This document shows, piece after piece, positions 12,501 through 24,500 of a stretch of DNA of 64,000 bases. The notes under the pieces were generated by a model. It searched no databases. It was not told where the DNA came from and worked only from the letters and a program-made list of their open reading frames with translations. The stretch lies in contig CM037476.1 in NCBI GenBank assembly GCA_021014325.1, positions 19,008,827 to 19,072,826 of the forward strand, written 5' to 3'. This stretch comes from Plazaster borealis. Lineage: Eukaryota > Echinodermata > Asteroidea > Forcipulatida > Labidiasteridae. The stretch's first letter is position 1. The number at the start of each line of letters is the position of its first letter. A program made the position numbers and the translations under genes.

Positions 12501-15500
12501 CACACAGCATGGCCCAACAGACAGCTTGAAAAATCATAAACCCTAAAAATGTGGACTGACTGTTTTGACAAAATTGCCCAACCTACTTGTATCACGTGGC
12601 GGCTACATGCTGCTTGTGTTTCCTGAACTGAATTGAATTTCTAGGAAACTGACGTCCATTTGAGAGATAATATTGAGAAGGAAATCCTGGAGGTACATTT
12701 GTTGAATGTGCTAAATATAAATAGACTATAAGTCTCGCATGGTGCACTGTGACTTGCCCCAATGTTTGAATGCGCGCAAGACTTACACAGTTTGTTCTAG
12801 TCTTCTTCTTCTTTTTTTACAGCACAATTAGCGCCAATAACGGGAAGAATAGGTTAAAAGAAGAAATGTTCAGTTTTAGATGTGGGAGGAAAACCCAAAA
12901 ATGGGGGAAAAACCCACACAATCCGATAGGGACTGAAAACCCAATCAACATGCAAGGCTCAGGTCTGAGGTGAGATTCGAACCGCTTTCCACTGAGGTGA
13001 AAGGCAGGGAAAGAATCACTGAGCTAACCTAACCACCATGGACTCATATACTCTGGTGGTTTTTATAGTGAGGGTTCGAACCCTAGTCTCGGCACTTGTT
13101 TCCATCAGCTAGACACTTAAACATAATCTGCTTTGTACTTCAGTTGACATGTGATGTGGGTTCGAATCCCAGTCATGGCAACTTGTGTCCTTCAGCAAGA
13201 CCCGTACCCATAAACTTCCTTGTACTTCAGATGAAATGTGGGTTCGAATCTCAGTCACTGCAATTTGTGTCCTAACCCATAACTGCTTTGTACTTCGGAT
13301 GAAATGTGGGTTCGATTCCCAGTCACTGCAATTTGTGTCCTTACCCATAACTGCATTGTACTTCAGATGAAATGTGGGTTTGAATCTCAGTCACTGTAAC
13401 TTGTGTCCTTACCCATAACTGCTTTGTAGTTGAGACGAGATGTATCATTGTTTATAACCTCTTTACTCATTTGTTTTCACAGAGCCGGCGGGACACCGTC
13501 CTCCAGCGATCTACAGTCATTGGCGGTTGCAGCGGAGAGCAATGCTCAGAATAACAACAACCGTGTCTACGTGATGGAGGGGCCCATTCAGATGACCGGT
13601 GGTGTCCAGGTGCAGAGTAGATATGTCTTCCTCTTCAACGATGTCGTCATCATCGCCAAACCAAAGTAAGAGTCGCACAGAAATATATGGTATTGCCCCT
13701 CAGTACTTGTGTGAACTTTTCACTGTGTATCAACTGGGCAGGGCGGGACTCTGATCTTCCCAAGACAAACTTCTTCTTACAATTCCTCTAAGTTCCTCTA
13801 AGTCTTTTTTCAAAAGCTGGCCCCAAACTTTGGAACACCATTCCCATCAGCATCTCCCGGCTGGGCCCAATTTCATAGAGCCTGCTTTAGCACAAAAAGT
13901 AGCCGAGCAACACAAACTTAATACTTACCAGAGTAAGGTTACCAGCTAAACTACCATGTCACATGTATAATTTGTGACTGGTATCCTGCTCATTTCTGCT
14001 AAGCAGGACATTGTTGAGCAATATTTTTCTGCTTAAAGCAGCTCTATGAAGTTTGGCCCTGATGTCTTTGACCACTAGGTTACTGAGTCGAGAGGCCAGG
14101 TCAAATCCTGTAATTAGCAGCGGATACTGCAAACAATTTAAGTAATGTCTGTTGGTGAAGACAACTGCTTGACAAATGGTCATGGGTTCGAATCCTACTC
14201 GATTATAGACAGTTTAAGTAATGTCTGTTGGTGAAGACAACTGCTCGACAAGTGGTCATGGGTTCGAATCCTACTCGATTATAGACAATTTAAGTAATGT
14301 CTGTTGGTGAAGACAACTGCTCGACAAGTGGTCATTGGTTCGAATCCTACTCGATTATAGACAGGATTTTGTTTCCGCAGGGACTTGGGGAAAGCGCTGA
14401 GTACACTGTGCTTATTTACACATCAGTGTAATAAGGAGTAAAAACCAAATCATATTCGTTATTACATCAATTGGATTTGTTAACGTTGCTTCACGTTTTG
14501 TCATCTTCGCAGCAAATCATGCACAACGTTCCGTTTGAAGCATCGAATCCGAGTCAGTGAACTATGGCTGGCCTCGTGCATCGACGATGTCATCGAGATC
14601 AACAAACAACCCGATAGGTCCTTTGTGGTTGGCTGGCCAACGACCAATTGCGTCTGGACGTTCACTTCGGCGGAGGAGAAAGAAATCTGGTGGCAGAGTT
14701 TGAAAAAGTAAGAAAAGATTCAACTGAGAGTTATCGTTAGTTTTCATGGAAAGTTTTTATTATTGATGTAGTCAGGGTTTGGAGCATCGAATTCCGGTGG
14801 TTAAGTCATCGGGGTGTGGGTTCAAATCCCGGTCATGACACTCGTGTCCTTGAGTAAGATGCTTTACTATAAATGCTTCTTTTTACCCTGCTAAGAGAGA
14901 AGAAGAAACAAAGCGGCCATTTCTGGATTTCTTCCATTCATAAAATCAATTTGAAAAAATTTACATTTTCATTTCAACAGATTCATTTTTTTATTCTATA
15001 AGCTGTCATTAGTATTTGGAAAAATTATTTTGCTAAAATGCTTTAAAAAATGCTTTAAAAAATTGTACAATTTTTTTTACAATGTTTCCCTAAAACTTTT
15101 TGGTTTTTTTTGTTGTTGTTTTGTTTTGGGATTTTTTGGGGGGGCGTCTTGTCATGCTTTTTTGTCCATTTCCAATTTCCAACTTTTTTTTGGGGGGGGG
15201 GGGTGCCATCTGATAACCAAAAGCCATCACCCCTGACTTACAGGCGAGCAACGGGATGGAAACCCATTAGACAATGATTAATTTGAACTTGACCAAAGTT
15301 TACATTCACACATAACTGGCCATTTATTAACACTACTCCTTATCACCAGTGTCGGGGCCATTGTCCTCACCTCTCTCTGTTCTTCCTCTCGACCTTTGTT
15401 CAGTTTTTATTCCCCTCGACCGGCGCTGTTAAAACACAGATGGCTATTAAATGCCCACAATTTCGGCGATGATTGATAGTTTTCCTGAGAGAGCTCTTTA

Positions 15501-18500
15501 ATCAAAAGTATCCAGGTCGCTTAGCGGAGGGCATGTGATAACCATGTAACACTTGTCATAAAACGGCTAATAAATACTTGTGGACAAATGTCAATTACAA
15601 ATGTAAATTGGGGCTTCAGTACTTCGATTTGTGAGGTTCTTGACTGAACCAGGCGGTTGTAAAATTGGTGTGTGAGGAATGATTTTCTATTTTCCTTTCT
15701 GTTGTTTACCGAGTATTTTATTTGTTTCAACAAGGTTTTAAACCCCGCACTGCACGGGTATATGTCCACAGTACTCTGCAAATTAGCCAGTGCCTTTGTC
15801 AAGTTAGGTTGCAGTTTTAAAGGCATCGTACACGCTTGGTAATTGTCAAAGACCAGTGTTCTCACTTGGTGTATCCCAACATATGCATAAAATAACAAGC
15901 CTCTGAAAATTTGGACTCAATTGGTAATCGAAGTTGCAAGAAAATTGTGAAAGAAAAAACACCCTTGTTGTACAAATTTGTGTGCTTTCAGATAGGAATA
16001 AAAACTTCTTGCAAAAAGTTTTTATTATTTTAGTGAGAAATTACCTCTTTCTCAGAAACTACGTTACTTCAGAGGGAGTCGTTTCTCACAATGTTTTATA
16101 CTATCAACAGCTCTCCGTTGCTCGTTACCAAGTAAGTTTTTATGCTAATATATATTTTGAGTAATTACCAAACGTGTACAGTGCCTTTAAAGAAAACACC
16201 AAATAACAGGGTAACTGGTTTGTCACAGGTGGTACAAACAAACAAACAAACACCCCAACAAACACCCCAACAGACACAAGACAAAGCAAGAGCAAGTGTA
16301 CAAATCTGTGGTCCTTTCTCTATGGTGTAACAAAGTGCAATGTGGTCTGGCTACTACTGTACACGTGCTCTTAAGCATTCCTAAAAAGTGCCCATCACTG
16401 AGCTGAACCAAAACACAGCAGTGGGGGGGTGGTAGGGGTATTCTTCTGACCACAATTGGCACCCTATACAATGATCCCCTAACACAGTCCTTGGAAGTTC
16501 ATCCCTTCACGTGGAGGGCAATTTTTACTGCTTCATTATCTGTAATAAACTGTCACCTCACTACAAACAGCCGATTTATGCCTATTGTGGGTATGCCCTG
16601 GTGGAGATTTAAGGGGGGAAATCTCTTAAATCTTCGGCATGTCTGTTTTTATAGGACCCTGGTGTTTGCATGGTTTTAAACAATTGACAACCTGCAGGAA
16701 GAGGTATGCGGTCTGCAAATTGTTCACATTTTTCAACTGATTTTTTTTTAATATTCTGGGCTTATTGTAGTTCTTCTTGGAAGGTATAAATAAGGTGTTT
16801 GGAAGCATTTTGTTTTTTATTCATTCCAAACTCTGCAAGTGCTGTATCTCCCTCCAGATCGGTATTCAGTTTTGGGGCAATATCAGGATAGTTTGATACG
16901 TTCTAAAAGAACACTCAGTCTAAATTTGCTTGGGTTTCATTCCTCAAAACTTACAACTCTGTTGTCTGTTCCTCAGGAACATCTCTGCCCAGCGAGAGCA
17001 AGAAGAACCCAGGACAGTGAACATCAAAGTCCTAAACAGCGAACCTCAGAGCACGGGCTCAGTGCATAGCAAGACCCTCCAAGTTAGCAATACAGACACG
17101 GCGGATGACATGCTGCGGACGTGTCTACAGCAGTTTCACATGGACAGCGCCGTCCCGGAGGACTACGGGCTGTGGGTGCAGTCCGGGAAGGATTCGGGCC
17201 AGTACCCTCTCATCGGTGAGTCAAGTCTTTTTGTTGGTTTGGGGGAGGGCAGCGTTCTCCCTTAAAAGTTGGTCCGCTGGCCATAATGCCAGTTGAAACA
17301 GTCGAGGGACCAGTCAGAATTCTCTCCAAGTGGTCCTGCTGGCTAGTTCAGTGTTGAAAGGCATCCCTATTAAATATGAAGAAAACAAATTATGGACTAG
17401 TGAATTGAAAGGCTAACTGTGCCCAATTTCATAGAGCCTGCTTAAAGCACAAGAAGCAGCTGAGCACAACAAAATTACGCTTTCCAGAATAAGGTTACCA
17501 GCCAAAACACCATGTCACATGTACAATTTGTGACTGGTATCCTGCTCATTTTTGCTTAGCATATAATTGTTAAGCAATATTTTCTGCTTAAGCAGCTCTA
17601 TGAATTTGGGCCCAGGTCTTTAGGGTACAAACCCTGGGAGGCGTGTTGTAAAAGTTCCCAACCATCTAGCAATTTGCCTGTAAGTTCACCAACGATTCGG
17701 AACCATGCAACTGCATGGGCTGTGTATGGTGGAGCAACTGTGCACAGAACCGTTTCTGTACTGTATAGATGCATTCATTGCATGATACCATAATATTCAT
17801 AACCATATGGATAATATTAAAAAAACAAACAGTAGGAGGGTTAAAAGAGGCTCAATGTCGGAATACACCTATTTCAAAACTGATCAGGGCCCCGATTTCA
17901 TACAGCTGCTTAAGCATGAAATCTTCTGCTTAAAGCAAAAAAGGAGCAGGACACCAGTCTTTAATTGTACACGAGACATGTTATTTTGGCTGGTAACCTT
18001 ATTTTGGTACATGTAAGCATAGTTTCTTGGTACTTAGCTAATTTTTTCTGCTGAAGCAGCTCTATTAAATCGGGCCCTGGATGTTGCTGAACAAAATTTG
18101 AGTTATCAGTAGTCTTTGGAAAGGTGTTTTTTCTTCAGGTTCAGTTTTAACGAAAATGTCATTGTTTTGTACTTTTTCAAAATAAATCTTCTTAATTATT
18201 TAGCTGTATAGACCTTATGCATTGACATCATCCAACCTCCATCTTAGAGGTAAACCGATGATGAAACAATGGAAAACGCACAGATTTGTACGCGCGGCGC
18301 ACAGGATTGGCCAATGAGCAGCGTCCTTTTGACCTCTAGGCGAGGGCGCCCTACTCAAATGACGTCATGTGCATAAGGTCTATTGTGATTTGTCACCATG
18401 GATTTAGTGTCATGTGTTCTATTCCGTAATCTTTTCAGGTCATGAGATACCGTATGCAATTAAGATGAGCCATCTTAACGAGGCGTTGTCCAAGAACAAT

Positions 18501-21500
18501 AACTACGGAGACCTGCTCCCTGGGGAGGATGATGGGATGGCGTCGGCCGCCATTGATGAGAGCGCCCTCAAGCAGTGTAAATGTCAGTTCTTCCTGAGGA
18601 GGAAAGGCAACAGCCAATTGGGGATCAGTGTCGGTAAGGGAAATAATCAATAAGCAGCTGTAAGAAATAAATTGTTAAAAAAATAAAAATGTTCCCTGAA
18701 AATAAACCAATCTTTCCTTGTTCTGATGAACCAATTTGGAAATCTATCTGATTATATGGAAACTTGTTCTCTGTTATGTTGATTGTTGCACAAAATCTTC
18801 CTGATTGTTGCACAAAATCTTCCTGATTGCAAGATGCAAATGTTGACAGGTCCGTACACGCCTACACGTTTCCATGGTTTGACATCAAAGACGGCGGCCA
18901 GTGCAAGGGGGTCTATTAAACAAGGCACTTGTGGACGCCAAATTTCGAAGTGCAATGAATTGAGATATCAAGTTTTCCCTCCACTTATCTCATCCCCTGT
19001 AGATACGTTGGCATTCCCATCAAGTAAGCGCCTGAAGAAACAACGCAAGACGCACTTCAAGCTCTCCTTCAAGAAGAGCACCGGCAAGGGGGATGCTGCG
19101 GATATGCTCTCACCTCCCCCCTCTCCAAACTCCAAGTAAGTCATCTAGGGTGGACTCTTTAGTATTCAAATTTTTTAAGACTGGTATAAAAGGTTTGAAG
19201 TCTTGCCAGAGGGCAAAATGTGGAACTGTTATGTTTAACCCTTTAGAGTGGCTTGTACCAAAATGCCCATAGCGGCCGGCCGCAAACAGCCTCTAGATTT
19301 GAGAGGTCAAAGTAAAGGTCATGTCCAGATGTAAACAATTTTCAATGTTTCCTATGTTAACATAGCATCCAAATTTCTAAAACCAAACAAATTTTCTGTT
19401 TCATGTTATTTTTGTCGACATTTTTACTGAAAAAACTTTGGTTAAATAAATGCACAATAATTACCAATGCCTGGGCGTTTTGTGATGATTATACAGAAAT
19501 GAATGGTCTGTGAAGGGTTAATGGTGGAATGATTGTATTGTAAAATTGTATTTTACTTTTTTGTGCGATTTTGTTATGGAATGTTAGCCTATATTTCTGT
19601 ATATTGTATTTCTACAGTTACAGCGGTTTTTAATGTCTATTTGATCTTTTGTTTTCAACTGTAAATCATGTATACTTCAGCTTTTGGCTTTGACGCAGTA
19701 GACAACTTCACAATTACTGGGAACGCGGGCGTTTGCCGTGTGTTGAGGTGGGATGCTGGCTGGTGTAGTTAGCGACCAAACTTTGTCACTAACTAGACCA
19801 GCATGCACCTCATTTTGCGGCTAACACATCCTGAGTATTTGCGAAGTTGCGATGGTAATACTAAATCATTTTGAATGAATGAATGAACGAAAACCAGGGC
19901 CTAATTTCATAGAGCTGCTTAAGCAAAACAAGTAGCTAAGCACAGCAAAATTATGCTTACCAGAACAGGGTTACCAGCCAAAACACTCTGTCACATGTAC
20001 AAGTTGTGACTGGTATCCTGCTCATTTCTGCTAAGCAGAAAACTGTTAGGCAATATTTTGTGCCTAAGCAGCTCTATGAAGTTGGGCCCAGGTTGGACTT
20101 GCTACATACTTTTGTTGTACTTTATTGTGCTATGTGACCTAATTCATTAAGACTGGGGTGGCATAGTGGTATCGTGCCCAGCCTTCCACTTCATGCCTTT
20201 CGCCTCACGTGTGGTCTGGCTTTTCACTCCCTTCTCTGAGTACATGCTTTTCTCTCTATTCTGGTTTTCCTCAACCATCTATTTTGTAAAACAGATTGTT
20301 TCTTGATTGTTTTGTCTTTGCAGGTTTTCTATTGTTACAGTGCGAGGCACTCTATAGAAATAAATACTAACACCATAGAAACTAATGAAATTTTAATGAA
20401 TTTTCTGTATATTTTTTTGTAATTGTAATTTATATTTATGTGTAATTTTTTTCCCCGCATTTTTGTGACATATTTGTTCCCGTTGTACTTGTTGTGCCTT
20501 TGTATGTTTTTATTGTCTGGATTGCCTTTAGATAGTGATTATTTTCGCTTTTTGGTTATCCGCAGGCTTGTTCTTTGTAGTCCTATTTATAATGTTAGTT
20601 CTTTGTATGTATTGCATACTGTATGTGCTGCCGGGAAGAATAAATAAAATGAATAAATAAATAAATTCTAATTACATAAAATGGAATATGAATTCTTTCT
20701 CCTCTCTTGCCTAGGTTGTTTGGCATTCCACTCCCAGTTCTCTGCCCGGAGGGAAACCTCCCCAAGCCCATCATCGACCTCCTCACCACCCTCTACCACA
20801 ACGGCCCCTACACCCCCGGCATCTTCCGCAAGTCGGCCAACGCGCGCATCACCCGGGAGCTCAAGGCCAAGCTCTCCGCGGGAGAGTTCGTTGCGTTTGA
20901 CGAGGTCCCCATTCCGGTCTGTGCCGCCCTGCTCAAGGACTTCATGAGGAATATACCCAACAGCATCATGTACAACGTCGTGTACGAGAACTGGGTCAAC
21001 ACCAACAACTTAGAGTTGGATGAGGAGAGAATCAACAGCATCAAATCGTAAGTCTCGTCTTCCTCATTTTGTCTTTTTTTTTCGAGGGGGTGGGGGTGTA
21101 AATGTGTGTTTTCTTTCAGCCATGTGCTTAAAAGACAAAGATGATAACTTTGCAATGTTCTGTGGCTGTGGCTATGACATAGGTATCAAGCCACAGCTCA
21201 AACCATCACCTCAATGGCCATTTTCGATGGAGGCTGGTAAGGCACCTTCTCAAAACTGTTCCAAGATAAGTTGCAAGAAAGTTTATTCCAAGCGGATAAG
21301 TTGCAGGAAAAGTTTATCCACAAAGGATAAATCATTGAGGATAAGTCAGTGGCTGTCAGGTTGGTGTAGTGGTATTATTCCTCGCCTTCCACCTCTGGGA
21401 CCCCGGTTCGAATTACACCGGGGGCACTATGTGGATTGGGTTTTCAGTCCCTACCTGACTGACTGCGTGGGTTTCCCCTGGAATAAGTTTCCAGGGTGTT

Positions 21501-24500
21501 CCGCCCACATCTAAAACTAAAACTTCCTTCATTGTCTTCTCTCCATTGGGTTCTTGGCTAGTATAGTGATTGAGTTCGCTTTTCTGAGAGTCCTTGGCTT
21601 CACAACCAGAATCAATAAATGAAATGAAATGAAATTAAAGTGCCCAACCCGGACCACCTGGTGGTTTCCAGTAAACACGAAACTCAAGGTCTGTGGTTAG
21701 GTCATCTTGTAAACGAATTGCCTGGTCTTGGTGCAATACTTTCCCCTCAAACTTATCCACAATATAATTGGACTGCTTGGGAATATGTTGCGAGTTGGAA
21801 AATCAACTGTGGAGAAGTCGATCCGCAATTTATTCTTGAATAGTTTTGAGAAGGTGCCTAAACTACATAAATAGACAATCTTTTAGATTTCATAACAGCC
21901 CTGTCCTGTATCTTACTGGATTGTTTAATGACATACTTAAAGATTGATTTCTCCATCTCTTTTTTATAAATGTTTGTATTGATGCTTGTGCTATTTTCTG
22001 TGTCCTGTATTCTAAGGTTTACATCGACCGTGTTATTTTGCATTTTAAAAGGTTATATCGACTATGTGTAGCTTGCGTTTTTTTGAATTACCGTCTGTGT
22101 TAGCTTTTTACTTAATGTAACCACTGTGTAATTCAGCCTCCGGGCTGCAAGATGGTTTGAATAAACCAATAATATTGATAATAATAATCTTGAATCAAAA
22201 GTTCTTGTTGATCTGACGAAAGTTTCCTCTCTGCTTCATCACCTAGGATTCTGTCGGACATACCGAGCAGCAACCAGACCCTTCTGAGGCATCTCTTCTG
22301 CATCATGTACCACATCAACGAACGCATGGAGGAGAACAACATGAACTCCTACAACCAAGCCGTGTGCTGCTCGCCGAGCATGCTGTGGGTCCCTTGCTCA
22401 AGCGACTCGATGGCCCAGGCAAGTAGAAGACCGAGGGGGGAGGGGAGGTGAATGGTAGGGGGAGGGGGAGAAAGAGTTTGTCTTGTGTACAGTGTAGACC
22501 TAGTATTATTAAACCGCAGAGCACAAAGCTTTCAGCCAGCAGTCTGCAAATTTTTTAGGCCGCCGACCCAATGAAACACCCGTTGATCGCTGGCCAATAG
22601 CACTCTGCACTTATGCTTAAAAATGTTTACGTTTGCATTGATATGAGGATATTTTATTTAAAAATTAATTACTTAATTAACTAATTTGTGATTTTGTGTG
22701 TTCAGCTGCAGCTAGGGTGCCAATGCGCAGGGTTTTATTAAGCGTTTAGGAAAATAAACACAGATCCACAATCCTAGAATGTTAGAAGTTTCAGAATAGA
22801 AAGCTGTGAATATCTGTGTTGTATCTTTACTTATGCTTTATTTTGTTACACTTTATTACCCAGGTCCAGGCCACAGAGAAAGTCCCCCAAGTTGTCCAGT
22901 TTATGGTGGACAACGTCCAGCAGATCTTCGGTGATGATGTGATCGACGTGTTTGGAGGACCTCCTGTGAAGAGAGAAGACCCCAAACGCCGTGATTCTGG
23001 CGACTCGGACAGCTTACAGGGGTCGGTGGAAACAGGAGGAATGAAACGGGACGATTCATCTTTGGACAGTATCGATCGAGAGATGTTTACCAATGAAGGG
23101 TGGCCGAGCAGTCTCCCTGTCATGTCGCAGTCGACCCTGAGCCGCGATTCTGGACTCACCTCCAGCGACAACCAGTTGTATCCCGAATCTGACACGACGG
23201 ACACCACAGATTCTGGCGTGGACGCCAAGGATAAATCTGGCCGGAGCAACAGTCCAGGCTTCCCAACACCACCAGGATTGAAGCACACAAGGAGTGCCTC
23301 GTCTGTCGAGAAAGGAGACGGTGATTATGTGGACTCGAGGTACATGCAATCCAAACTGGCTCATGTCAGGAGGGTATCGGAGCCAAACGCCGACAGGACG
23401 GAGATTGGCAAACGCTACGTCCTTACCAAATCACAATCTGCCACGAACTCAATGGATAACAGTCCCGATGGCTCGGACAATGAGGTGGAGCTGAGCGAGG
23501 AAACTGTCAAAATGATCCGAGAACTCAATGAAGAGTGTAGCTTCAAGCTCCTTAGTGGTCTCCTACCCGATGAGGAATCTGCAGGAGAAGGAGACGGATA
23601 CTTGAAAGTGCTGGACAAGAGACGGCATGACTATCTCATGTCTCAGAAGAGCCAACAGTCCGAATCCGCAAAGCCTTCTCCGGGCTTACTCCCGCCGAGT
23701 ACAGACAATACGGTTCGTTCTAGTCCTTCGTCACCAACTGATAAGTCCCCGCCCACTCAGAAACCAAAGCAGAGGAGAATCTCCATGCCTGCGAAGTTCT
23801 ACAACCCTTTAACAGTCTTCCACAAGAAGTCCACCCCAAACAAGCGTGGCACACCTTCGACTTCATCCTCGGAGGCCCTCTCCTCCAGCTCCTCTGAGAG
23901 AATCTACCCAGCCCACGGCGTTACTGTCAATGAACCGCGGGGAAAACCAAACGACCATCCAAATGAAAGGAACCGTTCGCGATCGGGCGACAACGCATCT
24001 CCAAGCGTGTCACATCAGCGCTCGCGTCGTCCTCGCATCTCTTCAACGCGGCAGCCGGGGAAACTATCTCCCGGCCCTCACCGTCGAGGTGTCACCTACC
24101 CGGAAACTACTTCACCGCCGCGGGAGTTTTTCCCGCGGGACGCTACGCACCTCTCGTTGCCCCGAAGTGCAAACACAGACACTCAGAGAGGGTCACTAGA
24201 GCATAAATCTACCGGCGTTCCACGGTCGTTGAGCGATGACCAACTCACCAACCTGTCTGATGACAAGGTGAGAGACTCTAGCAATATTAGCAAGACCCCA
24301 AGTCCGAGAAACTCTTCCCCCGTCTGTGGCAGTCCACGACAATTCTCCCCGCCCTCTTATCAAGAGACAATGCATCGGCGCGCACGCCTTCAGCGTCAGA
24401 CTCGTTCGCTGGACAAGCAAGATATTCCCGTCTTTGAACGCGACGACTCGATACCACGGAGGAGGAAGAGCGGGGCGCAGTCTTGTAGTGTCTCACGGTC

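Noticed and set aside
13150..14350. GGTTCGAATC motifs suggesting tRNA genes
   Set aside because: There is no acceptor stem, anticodon arm or box A at tRNA spacing; they belong to minisatellites derived from SINE heads.
22419..22430. GT donor at 22423 as an alternative to the GC donor
   Set aside because: It gives phase 1 and cannot join the phase-0 exon at 22864; no nearby acceptor rescues it.
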